From contig SCFE01000060.1 in the NCBI GenBank assembly GCA_004352715.1, positions 1,367,030-1,431,029 on the forward strand: a DNA stretch of 64,000 nucleotides. The letters are read 5' to 3'. This DNA comes from Hofstenia miamia. Taxonomy: Eukaryota; Xenacoelomorpha; Acoela. The translations under genes and the position numbers were made by a program. Shown here piece by piece: positions 46,701-56,270 of the stretch (position 1 is its first letter; every line of letters begins with the position of its first letter). The notes beneath the pieces are model-generated. The model searched no databases and was not told the origin of the DNA. It saw only the letters and a program-made list of their open reading frames with translations.

Positions 46701-49700
46701 CGGTAATTTTCTGCTAGCAGTGGATCTCCTTTTTTGTAGACTGGAGTAATGTCCACTCTTTTCAAAACAGATGGAAAATCATTTTGACTTATTGAATAGT
46801 TTATTGCGAATAATAAATGCTCTTCAAAATGAGTTATATATTCCTTAATTATAAATATAGGAATTCCCATACTTCCACAAGACTTTCTACTATCAATTTT
46901 GCGTATGACATTTAGCAACTCTGCTTTGCTTACAAAATGGAAGCTAAACTTACTACTACATGTGTACTTCCTGTTCTTGCTATATTCTTTTTTAGTACCT
47001 TTATACAAGCCAATAGCTTGAAAAACCTCATTAAGGTGTATTGCAATTTCAAATGATCTCTTACAATTGAATTTTTTATGTTAATCTCAGAAATATTTTC
47101 ATTTGATCTTTTGCTTCTACCGAGGAACTTATTTAAAAAATTTCCACATATTTTTGATAGTATCCAAAAATTTAAACTGTTAAATGCCTTGCTCAGATCT
47201 AAAACTGCGACTGCACTAGAGATATTCTCATTTAAGTGATATCTGGTACTTTCAGTAATGTAATGAAGTGCATCTGTAGTGCTGTAAGACTTTCTGAATC
47301 CGAATTGTCTATGGTAAAGCAAATTATTATCATTAAAATAAGATATTATTTGATTGTATAGCAATCTTTTAAAGATTTTAGCAAATGGGTTGCTAATAGC
47401 TATTGGACGGTAATTTTCTGCTAGCAGTGGATCTCCTTTTTTGTAGACTGGAGTAATGTCCACTCTTTTCAAAACAGGTGGAAAATTATTTTGGCTTATT
47501 GAATAGTTTATTGCGAATAACAAATGCTCTTCAAAATGAGTTATATATTCCTTAATTATAAATATAGGAATTCCCATACTTCCACAAGACTTTCTACTAT
47601 CAATTTTGCGTATGACATTTAGCAACTCTGCTTTGTTTACAAAATGGAAGCTAAACTTACTACTACATGTGTACTTCCTGTTCTTGCTATATTCTTTTTT
47701 AGTACCTTTATACAAGCCAATAGCTTGAAAAACCTCATTAAAGTGTGTTGCAATTTCAAAATGATCTCTTACAATTGAATTTTTTATGTTAATCTCAGAA
47801 ATATTTTCATTTGATCCTTTGCTTCTACCGAGGAACTTATTTAAAAAATTCCACTTATTTTTGCAAGTATCCAACTGTCTAAATAATTTTCTGTCCTGAC
47901 TAGCCTTATGTTGCTTTTTTTGGTGTTAAGTGCATTTCTAAGTTCATTATATTCCTCTAGGCTTATGTTTGCGTCACTTAGGTCTTGGCAGGCTTTCTTC
48001 ATTGCCTTTTCTAGTTTTTGAATCTCTGGTGTAGTAGAAGTTCTTGTGCTATTTTGCCTAATAAACACTTTTTTGTAGGGCGCAGTCTTGTCTAAGCAAT
48101 GAGCAATTTGTTGTATTATAAACTTAAACATTTTATCTGCATCATTTAATGTGTATATATAGTTCCATGGAACGTTGCTTAGAAGCTTGATGAAGGTGGA
48201 ATTCTCAAACTTTTTAAAACTTCTGAATACACTTAATTTCTTCGGTGTTTTAAATTGTAACAAAATGCTTGAAGCATAAATGCATATGTTGTGATCTGAG
48301 AAAGACGTAAATGCATATCTTATACCAAGCAATGCTTGCTGATGAGACTATTAGATAATTTATGAGCGACCGAGCTCTTGTCGGAACGTTTTTATTGACT
48401 ACGTCAATATCTAGATTTGCACAGAGATCTTCAATGTAACATCTGTCTCCAGCTGTTAAGTAGTCAATATTATAGTCTCCTACTAGTATAATTTCTTGAT
48501 GATTTTCAGATATTAATGCAGATTGCACCTCATCTATTTTAAAGTCAATAAATTCTTTTTTGAATTGTTTTCTTGGGCAGTAACTTAAATTGATGAAGTA
48601 ATTGCAAGATTGAGTTTCAATTTTTACGCAAATTTTATCAAATTTTCGACGTTAGACAATGCAACTTTATGTAACTTTTTTATGTCCTGAACAGGGTTTT
48701 CAAATATTTGAAATATTAATATTTGATGTTTGAAAGACCTGGAATATTTGAATTTTTTTCCATTCTTCAACATATTCCAATTTTATGGTCTTATTATCAA
48801 AGCGTTTCTAAAAAATAACAGTAAAAATTGCAACGACTAGTCTATTCAGAAACCAAAATGTAATGCAATATTTGAAAATTGTTTGATTTCAAATATCAAT
48901 TTTTTGGGAAAACGGTTACCATGTTTTAGATGAACTTCCACAATTTTAACGACGGCTTTTGTGGACACCACAAATACTGGCTTTTTGTCCCATCAAGCAA
49001 CACACAATACATGCCCATCACATCTCCTATACCACTTTGATTCCCGTTGCTCGAGTTTTCGTGGGTTGAGTTCCTGGGGAAATTCTTTTCTGTTCAAATT
49101 CAATGTACCCTGTAATACATACCCTTTGATGAAAGATAACTTACCAGTTTAACTGTGGTGTAGTACCTACCTGTCTGCAAATACATGGTGTCCCATTTCA
49201 ATTGATTGGAGTTGATTCTCGAAGACGTTTTCTTGTCTACGTTTGGATAATATGATGTTTCTTTTCCGAAATACACCAAAATATAAGCGTAGCCGATAAT
49301 ACTGTCACATTAGCCAAATGTTTTGATGTGGTATTTCCTAGGTTTGCTTGCATTATATTTGCTTGTATTTCATTAAAGGATTTATCCTTTTAATGCCTAA
49401 TAGTTTCCCATTCTGTCAACTCATCGCCAAGGATTCTCTCCCTATCCAATGTGTAACCAGAAGTGGTTTTTAAGTCTCACATATGCTGATTTTAATTCAG
49501 TAGTCTTTTCGCAAAGGTTCAGTTTGGAACTTGTATGTTCTGAGGTAATGCAGTTGTGTATAGAGTTGAGAATCCAGGAAGCATGTTGTTATTGATGATA
49601 TAAGTTCCTCTATCAATGAATTGATCTAAATTGCGAGGGTGTAATATAAAACATACTACACATATCCATATCTATGAGAGACAATCGTTCGATCCTGCTT

Positions 49701-52700
49701 AAAATTTTGGCATACGTTTTATCTTCAGTATCTTCTGATTGATATCTAATTGACTGTAAGTACTCAGATGCTTCTGGACATTTGCCACTAGCATATAGGT
49801 CGTTGATGTAAGCCAAATCTATAAAAAGTTGTGGACATATATAATGCTTGTCATGATTTTTCAAATAATCCGCTCAAGGCACATGTTTTAACGGTTGTAC
49901 GCGATATGCCTGATGTTACAGACTGCCCAGTTCCTTTTGATTCTCCTTCCAAAGCTATTAAAAATTGTGCCTAGTTATTTCGTATTTCGGTGGGTTTCAT
50001 CCTATATTGGTGAAGATCTTTTTCAATAGATGGTAAAACTTTGAGACAAAAGTTGAAGAGGTGTCTATCTTCTATTTGAGAGTCATGGAGGTATTCTTCA
50101 TCTATTAGTTTTGTATCAACAGAAAATTCAATGTTGTCAGCATCAAATTCGCGCTCGTTGTCTTCAATTCCTTCAAGGGCACTAGAATATTCATCGGGAT
50201 CACTTTCTCTTGTATCGAACCTGTGGGTTCTTACACCACTAAAACCTGTCATGATTACTCAAAAGGCTGTGGACGAACAGTATAAAGAGCCAAGGTCCCA
50301 GTTTAGTGCCTTGTGTGACACCTGCACGGATGTCTTCCCAATTTTAGAGTGTACCATCAGCTAAACGAACTCTTTGTTTTCTACCCGTCAAGAACGATAA
50401 TATCTAGTTTATAGTATAAGTATTTAAATTTAATTCTATTAGTTTCCTTTTGAGAAAATGTGATCAACTAGGTCGAAAGCCTTAGTGAAATTCATCAAGT
50501 AATCACGAATGTAATTACCTTCTTCATTCAAGTTTGTTTCCTAGTTATGTAGTAACTCAATCAAAGCTAGTACTGTAGCTTTGCCTGGCTCTGCACCAAA
50601 TTGTTTAGAATCAATTGATTTTAGTATTTTAGGCTTTAGATCAGCCAGAATAATATCTTCCATTATTTTAGACATTTAACAGATTATAGAGATCGATCGT
50701 ATGTCAGATGCAAGCGAATTTATAGGCTGTCTTAACGATGCACGTAATATCAGCTACTGTAAAAGGTGTAGCACATGCGTGTTTTAAAGACAAATTCGCT
50801 AATGTGGCTAAGGGATCAGCCAGCTCAACAGCAAGTTCTTTGAGCACCCAATTTTGGATATAGCTACCATTAATATCAGATCCTGACGATTTTTTAACAT
50901 TTGCATATTTTAGACAATGATACATGCTAAATTCTGTAATATGAAGGGTACGTTCATTGTTCATCAGTGTAATACGATCCGCTTCTGTGATTGCAGTAAA
51001 ATTTGAAGAAGTTTTTTAATAAGCTTCATTGATGAACAGTTCTTCTTTTCCCAATATGCGTGGTATGCCACTCCTAAATGGGCGGAACTGTTCCAAGGAC
51101 TTTTAAAGGGGTTTAGTCTGATCCAGAGACATTCTTTACACAGATGCTCTTTGTCTAAGTATCATCTTTCCCAAGCAACTTCAGGATCATGCTTTATATA
51201 GCACATAAATCCCCCAACGGTTTTATCCCCTAATGATTTAGTCTTATCATTTTTCTCAATTGTGTAACCAGGTTCATTTAGAAATAAATATTCCAAATGC
51301 AATCCAATTTTTTCTATCGACTTTAAGTACTTTGGAAATATAAGTGAAGCATCAATGATGAGTGTTGTGCAGTTACTTTTTGTGTAAAGACTTTCAATAA
51401 ATTGCCGTTGTTTTGAATATACATTAATTTCGGTTTATTTTTAAGTTTATTAAAAATATTTGCCCCTGTTAAATGTCTATGCAAAAACCTTGAATTTGGT
51501 GGATGTTACTGTTTCCAAACTATTTTTTGAAAGAATTCGAGGACCCCAAGTTCAAAATTCAAGACTACATTACTGCTTGTAGCACTTCACAGATACTACA
51601 GAATTGGCTAACATGCCCAATGCTCAAACATCAAATATGATTGTCCATGATTTTAATATCTGCCAGGATTATAACAGCTACAATATTTTCCATTAAATTG
51701 AATGCATTGAAGATGAAAATTTTGCAGGCAAATCCGAAACATAGCTTGATGGATAGATAATGTAATCAATTCTAAGAACAGATTCTTCACTTAAATTCTT
51801 AAAAAATTTCAGAACAATTTCATGTTCAAGGTCTAGTCAGTTGTTTTTCAGAGTACTTTTGTGAATTCTCATTTTCAACAATTGAAGTTTGGTTGAAGAT
51901 TATCGATAAAATGAGCACTAGTATCCTTTTAGTGCAAATATCACTTAGGCAAATCTAAACTTCCGAATGTACATTTTGAATATTTGTATAAATGATGCTG
52001 CCTCCTGTAAGACACTATTAAAAGTCTGGCGTTAAAATATGATTAGATATATTTGAATATGCTGCCGTCTCGCATTGAGGATCAAATAATCACTAAACTC
52101 ATCTACAAATACTGGACCTGAGTATCTTGGTTGAAAACATGAATGATTAAGGAATAGGCTGAACTATCCTAGTTACATAAGAAAGGCTAGAAGTAGGAAA
52201 TGGTAAATAGTTATTGCTAATATCGTATTCTATGAGGAGGTCATATTACTTGTGAAATAAATTTCCTGCGAGATAACAATATACCCTGAAAACTTACTAA
52301 CCATGATTAGCATTTAAATCTCAAACTTCCATAAACTACAAATTGCAATTCGACGCAGAGCGCAAAATTTTTACAAATATTTTGCGCTGAAAGTTCAAAC
52401 AACGCATTGGATCTGATTATTTGTGAAGTTGTATTTGTAGCATTCAATAAAATTCAATTATCCACATATCGGGGTGTTTTTTTCTATTCTAACATATTGT
52501 TTAAAGTGCATTCAAGCTAAATCAATCTCTAAATTATCAGAAGAATTATAGTTGTTCAATAGTGCATCCTTCAGTTTTGTTGCACGTATTTTCGTAAAGC
52601 GTTTTTCTGAAATTCTTGCAGCTCTCAAAGCTGTTTCGAAGATCCTGTTTATTATTATTAAACAGTACTATAAATTTTTTATAGTGTATATGTAATTATA

Positions 52701-54044
52701 ATTTAGCTACCTAATCGACAATTTGGGAATTTGCTTTCTTTGCTTATGTGAAAAGACGTTTTCAAAACGATTAGCCTTTCAATTTCTAGAAGATCTTAGT
52801 AGTGAATTTCAAATACAATATAGTAATAGTTTCAGCAAAGCAGAACGCCCCTATTGCTTCATTGAGTTTGGTATGTTATTCTATTTGTTTTTAAAATTTT
52901 ATCATGCTATGTATATTTAGATACGTATATTCAACGTGCGAAAAAAACGTATCTTGATTCTCGTGCTAGACGACATTTAGTTGAAGCGAAATCTGAATTG
53001 CAAGACATCAATCGCATAATGGTTCAAAACATTGAGGAAGTATTGGAAAGGGGTGATAAAATTTCAGGTCCAATTCAAAAACCTTTTATTAGATTAACAG
53101 TTGTTATTATTTTAAAGATTTTCTGTTCATTTTTGTTCTTTAAACTTAAACTGTGCTTCCATAGCACGAATAAGTTGATCTTGTTTCTCATACCTAATAT
53201 GTTCAAATTATACAAAAGCGCAATGCATGGATTGCCCAATTGTTGATAGGATGTAACAAGCATTTTTCAAGTTATATTACAAAGTACATGTGATGTGAGT
53301 GATATTATTTGAAAGCTATGTATGAATTTACCATCACTGACTGAAGACCATTAAAGTGGAATTTAGATGTTTAGTTGTACTGATGAATATCATTTGAAAA
53401 AGAAACTTGTATGTAGATTTCTACGAATATTGAATATCTCTTTTTCAAATAATTGGTTTCAAAGAATGGTAGTTAGAGCAAATGCTGACTGAATTATTAT
53501 TCATGAATCAGCACCAAAATTTGGAATCAGAATACGTTATCATTTATTGAATAATCCTATAAATATATTTATAATAAGTGAAAAGTTGATAAATCACACT
53601 TAGGAAAATTTTTTAAGACAATTTGTACTTTATAGGAACTCCAATATCTACCTTTTCCAATCCGTTTATAGCGCATTATCTACTTAATTGATAATAGTTA
53701 AAAATTGTATATTAAATATTGAAACCAAACATATATAGTATAAAGCCTCAATTAAATTGGCCCTGAAAACTTCGTTTGTGGTTGAAGTCACAATGTACAA
53801 TGTTTTTAGCCATTACCAATTATATTTACATGTAAATTTAGTAATACCTCCATTGTTTTGTTATTCAATTATATTGGTTTTATGTTTAGTTCTCGATGAT
53901 AAAGCGTCTCACTTAGTGGCTATGTCACAAAAGTACTCGAAAGGCGCCCGTAGCCTCAATTCCTGGACACGATATATTAAATATATCGCCTTAATATTCA
54001 TTATTTTAGTTTTGTTAGTGTATATAAGATTTTGGTGGTTTTAG
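40523..54044 (+). CDS. SEC22: Vesicle-trafficking R-SNARE Sec22, five exons
   Basis: Exons 40523-40597, 40638-40747, 52707-52870, 52921-53067 and 53890-54044; 651 nt, 216 residues plus stop. All introns are GT-AG: 40, 11,959, 50 and 822 nt. Residues 1-116 are the longin domain (MTMIARVSDGMPLSAS, YQTQAKQLFKRMN, CLCEKTFSKRLAFQFLEDL, RPYCFIEFDTYI). Residues about 134-190 are the R-SNARE motif, with the zero-layer Arg at 160 in VLERGDKI. Residues 194-216 are the C-terminal membrane anchor ending VYIRFWWF, the family's usual terminus. Length matches animal Sec22b (215). Function, from the family: ER-Golgi vesicle fusion with Qa/Qb/Qc SNAREs. The first ATG gives the conserved N-terminus. No break is seen; the 12-kb transposon-filled intron 2 must be spliced. 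Confidence 0.95.
41690..42500 (-). pseudogene. hAT-superfamily transposase relic in SEC22 intron 2
   Basis: Minus-strand blocks in the right order: FCSTCQAIVPWEKEFLVQQH-VNTKDHE (BED-like zinc finger, C-x2-C and H-x4-5-H) at about 42.45 kb, then ILLITDVVD-MVKGA (the SDAAPYM-type catalytic region) at about 42.0 kb, then HVACWANGHAYCAKVV (the C-LAHxLHR-type block) at about 41.92 kb. Frames are heavily broken. Weak coding traces extend up to about 42.83 kb. The family resemblance is to animal hAT proteins with N-terminal zinc fingers. Confidence 0.62.
42830..44640. other. Intron 2 of SEC22, no gene; pyrimidine-rich tract and a hairpin
   Basis: 42830-43320 is markedly C/T-rich on the plus strand (a decayed coding strand of an antisense element, or low complexity). 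At 44402-44435, TAGATGG-ATC-GGGTTTGT is followed by TACAAACCCATCTA, forming a 13-bp stem with a 3-nt bulge. A 92-codon antisense frame at 43960-44235 starts with ATG but has no recognisable domain. Confidence 0.4.
44650..48650 (-). pseudogene. CR1/Jockey-like non-LTR element, 5'-truncated, antisense in SEC22 intron 2
   Basis: Minus-strand order: EN from about 48650 (SYCPRKQFKKEFIDFKID, ILVGDYNIDYLTAGDR, VVNKNVPTRARS), linker, RT fingers (RKIDSRKSCGSMGIPIFIIK, VYKKGDPLLAENYRPIAISN, RQFGFRKSYSTTDALLYITE), VALLDLSKAFDSLNFNIL, then after one stop FPQGSVLGPILFTLYVNDM and VIQYADDTCLITRDLN (intact catalytic YADD) and the C-terminal KCLPWSKSFSV-type region to 44772. The last 304 codons are uninterrupted. 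The EN N-terminus is missing, a typical 5' truncation. The finger/palm segment is present in three tandem copies (separate entry). It appears to be one of the youngest non-LTR copies in the window. Confidence 0.88.
45828..47880 (-). repeat. Tandem triplication of an RT segment
   Basis: Three units: A 45828-46429, B 46431-47165, C 47166-47880. Each encodes the linker to SKAFDSLNF. B and C differ by several substitutions, and their junction (about 47165) has no N, so that duplication looks real. A and B differ at only a few sites and meet at a single N (46430), so that step may be an assembly artefact or two alleles. The repeat restarts within NKFLGRSK of the linker. Confidence 0.8.
48900..49420 (-). 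pseudogene. Second piggyBac-family transposase relic
   Basis: Minus-strand reading across frames: MGHHVFADRYYTT-VKLVSYL (the DNxYTS-type block holding the second catalytic Asp), SSKGMYY, GTLNLNRKEFPQELNPRKLE, RESKWYRRCDGHVLCVA and DKKPVFVVSTKAVVKIVEV. These are in the order of the DDE_Tnp_1_7 fold. It is a different family from the 8.2-kb copy, older, and antisense to SEC22. Ends not found. Confidence 0.65.
49613..50252 (-). other. Two unidentified open stretches, one BESS-like
   Basis: 49971-50252 encodes an acidic segment (DPDEYSSALEGIEDNERE) then DRHLFNFCLKVLPSIEKDLH-QYRMKPTEI, which recalls the BESS protein-interaction motif. 49613-49864 encodes LFIDLAYINDLYASGKCPEA and KTYAKILSRIERLSLIDMDM. 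Both could belong to a transposon with MADF/BESS accessory protein or to the neighbouring relics. Weak assignment. Confidence 0.28.
50280..51430 (-). pseudogene. Third non-LTR family relic in SEC22 intron 2
   Basis: From high to low coordinates: FLNEPGYTIEKNDKT and GGFMCYIKHDPE (EN N-terminal R-x-D block and GGGV-x-x-Y) near 51.2-51.3 kb; ERTLHITEFSMYHCLKYANV, KSSGSDINGSYIQNWVLKEL and AVELADPLATLANLSL (RT fingers) at 50.7-50.96 kb; SKQFGAEPGKATVLALIELL and NFTKAFDLVDHI near 50.5 kb; AGVTQGTKLGPWLFI near 50.3 kb. Numerous stops. It is a distinct family from the 44.6-48.6 kb element. Confidence 0.72.
51431..52706. other. 3' part of SEC22 intron 2, no gene
   Basis: AT-rich. Antisense frames are short; one (about 51.75 kb, ESVLRIDYIIYPSS) may be an endonuclease scrap. 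It ends with TTTAG at the exon 3 acceptor. Confidence 0.45.
52707..54044 (+). CDS. SEC22: SEC22 exons 3 to 5
   Basis: Exon 3 (52707-52870) completes His62 and runs YLIDNLGICFLCLCEK to CFIEF. Exon 4 (52921-53067) runs DTYIQRAKKTYLDS to LERGDKIS; the intron between them is only 50 nt. Exon 5 (53890-54044) encodes VLDDKASHLVAMSQKY and the membrane anchor, ending TAG. Donor 4 (G|GTCCAA) is weaker than the others, but phase and protein similarity fix it. Confidence 0.94.
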
Positions 54045-54181
54045 TAAACATTTATCTTACTCAAGATGATTATTAGAGAAAATATTTCATTTTCATATTT
54101 CAATTTTATACTGTGATTATTTTTAAAAGTTTTTTATTTTGTTTTGCTTTTTAATTAGAGTTTTATTGCATACAACTATAC

Positions 54182-54426
54182 CATTTAAAGGTGACATTTA
54201 GAAATCAACACCTTGCATTTAGAAATAATTATTTTACAATAAAAATCTACAAATAGAATTGATTAATTTACATTTAGAAATAAAAAACTGCATTTAGAAT
54301 TTAGTAGTTATCATTTAGAAACGGTCAATAATCATTTAGAAATAAAAAATGACATTTAGAAAATCATAGTTTACATTTAGAAATGAAAAACGACCTTTAG
54401 AATTTGTCAAATATCATTCAGAAATC
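54182..54426. repeat. CATTTAGAA repeat with 20/21-bp period
   Basis: CATTTAGAA(A/T) starts at 54195, 54216, 54271, 54291, 54312, 54333, 54353 and 54374, with variants at 54250 (CAAATAGAAT), 54394 (CCTTTAGAAT) and 54415 (CATTCAGAAA). From 54250 on the steps are 21, 20, 21, 21, 20, 21, 20, 21. The 10-mer is conserved while the 10-11 bp between is variable, with a hint of a 41-bp dimer. It begins 150 bp after the SEC22 stop and so may be transcribed as 3' UTR. Mixed 20/21 steps rule out coding repeats. Confidence 0.85.
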
Positions 54427-54639
54427 CTTCATTACAAAGAAATTTTCTATTTTCGCAGGTTCTTTTTCTCGTTACGAAGCTTCAATCTTTCTAAAGCCAT
54501 TCAATGATTTTACAAAGATCTTTAAGTTATACAAAACAATTTAAACATTTTTATTAAATTGATTTTTGATTCTCAAGGACTTTCATATGGAACATTGTGA
54601 ATATACAGTAATAACAATTATAGCAAATACAAAGAAATA

Positions 54640-56270
54640 ATAATGAAGGTTTCAGCAAAATTGAGACATGTACTGATTGGAAAAAATTAAAGCTTGGTTT
54701 TGGAATTGTTCGTACTCTTGATCGTTATTATGTGAGAAAATGTAGTAACTGTGGTGAATTTTGTCATTCTACAAAGGTATGTTCAATAAAAAAATCTAAC
54801 TGCATGTACTGCAAAATAAATTAAAATTAGTAAATACCCATTTCCGGAGTATTATGAATGAAGTTGATAAATTTTACGATCTAATTCAGAATTTTGATGA
54901 CAGTACAATCATTAGCGTGATGAAAACTTGGTTAAAATCTAATGACTACGTAAAAAAGTTTAAATGACAAATTTTTGATCTTTCCAAGAGATAGAAGACA
55001 AGCTTTAACACATAAAACTAGAGGTGGTGGTGTTTTGCTAAATATACCACGCAAATTCAAACCAATAATCAGAGATGATATTTCTTAAAATGATTCTGAA
55101 TTTGATAGCTTATGGGTTCAATTTAATATATGTGGAGTCTGTTCAATTTATGTTATTGTAGTAAGAAACAATCATTTCAAGCTTTGAAGAAAACTTATAC
55201 AAAGAAATTTGCATTGCAAAGCAAACAACGAACTTAGATATTATTATGTGAAATTGAAAAAAGGGAAATTAACGATTTAATTGATGTCTTTAATATGGAA
55301 GTTCTGAATAAAAATATACCAACGCATCTCAACTTTGTTAAGTCTTCTTTGATTGATTGTATCATTACTGACATCTCAAGCATTAAGACATATGAAGTTT
55401 TTGTTGCAGATTTTTTCATACCCAACCATTTACTGACATGTGCAATACTTGATAATATAAAAACTCAAACAGATTCACGGATATATTGAACTAAAAGATA
55501 TTATTCAAAAAAATACTTCAACAACAAATATTTTTTGAAGGACTTGATCAACTTAAATTGGAATGGTTATTACTTTGGGACAACAGTGGATTAAAAAATG
55601 AAGTTTATAATTGATATTTAACAAGTATTTATCATAATCTTTGTCCTATTATAAAGAATCAAAAACAACGTAAAGAATAGTAACAAAACGTGAAGATATG
55701 AATATCTAAAAAACGAAAGAATTCATTAGAAAAAAGCATAAGGCATATGCAATTTTTTGTCAAAAATCTTTTAATGAAAAAAATTGTTAAACAAAAGTGG
55801 TCATAAATTTCGAATTTTTTAAATTTTAAAGAAAAAATGAAATTACTTATATAGTAAATGATAATGGTGAATGTATTACAAATGTCAAAGAAATTAGTAA
55901 TATTTTAATTGAAAGATTTATGAAACTAGGAAAGAATCACAATCTAAATACAAAATTTAAACATTTCTATCATAAGCATCACTATATTAGAAAACATGAT
56001 GATCCCTATAAACCAAGATTTATTACATTAGTAAAATTTTATAAAGAAACAAAAAAATTAATTGGAACAAAGCGAAAGGTCATTGTGAATTTCCTCCTCG
56101 GTTGTTGAAAGGTGCCTTAGGTATTTTATTGAGACCTTTGTGTGACTTATTTAGTCAATGCTTGGCAGAATCAACTTACCCTGATCACTTAAAAATTGCT
56201 AAAGTTACACCAATATATAAGAAAGGAAAAAAAGATCTTGCAGAAAATTACCGACCAATTTCAGTATTAA
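54640..56270 (+). pseudogene. Non-LTR element, 5' portion (ORF1 zinc knuckle, EN, start of RT)
   Basis: About 54.73-54.83 kb reads VRKCSNCGEFCHSTKVC, a CCHC zinc knuckle (C-x2-C-x4-H-x4-C) as in gag-like ORF1 proteins. EN traces: MKTWLKSNDYV (54.93 kb), TRGGGVLLNIPRKF (55.02 kb), SEFDSLWVQF, MEVLNKNIPTHLNFVKSSLI with DCIITD (55.3 kb). RT fingers at 56.09-56.27 kb: PRLLKGALGILLRPLC, KVTPIYKKGKKDLAENYRPI. The reading is cut at about 56271 by an antisense element and resumes at 58.36 kb. Confidence 0.75.

Noticed and set aside
53757-53889. Extending SEC22 exon 5 upstream of 53890
   Set aside because: The open frame there is intronic read-through. The TTTAG acceptor at 53885-53889 and the phase from exon 4 fix the exon start, and the extra residues do not resemble Sec22.
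54182-54426. A CRISPR array, suggested by conserved repeats with variable spacers
   Set aside because: Repeats are 10 bp, spacers 10-11 bp, there are no cas genes, and the setting is an animal genome beside SEC22.
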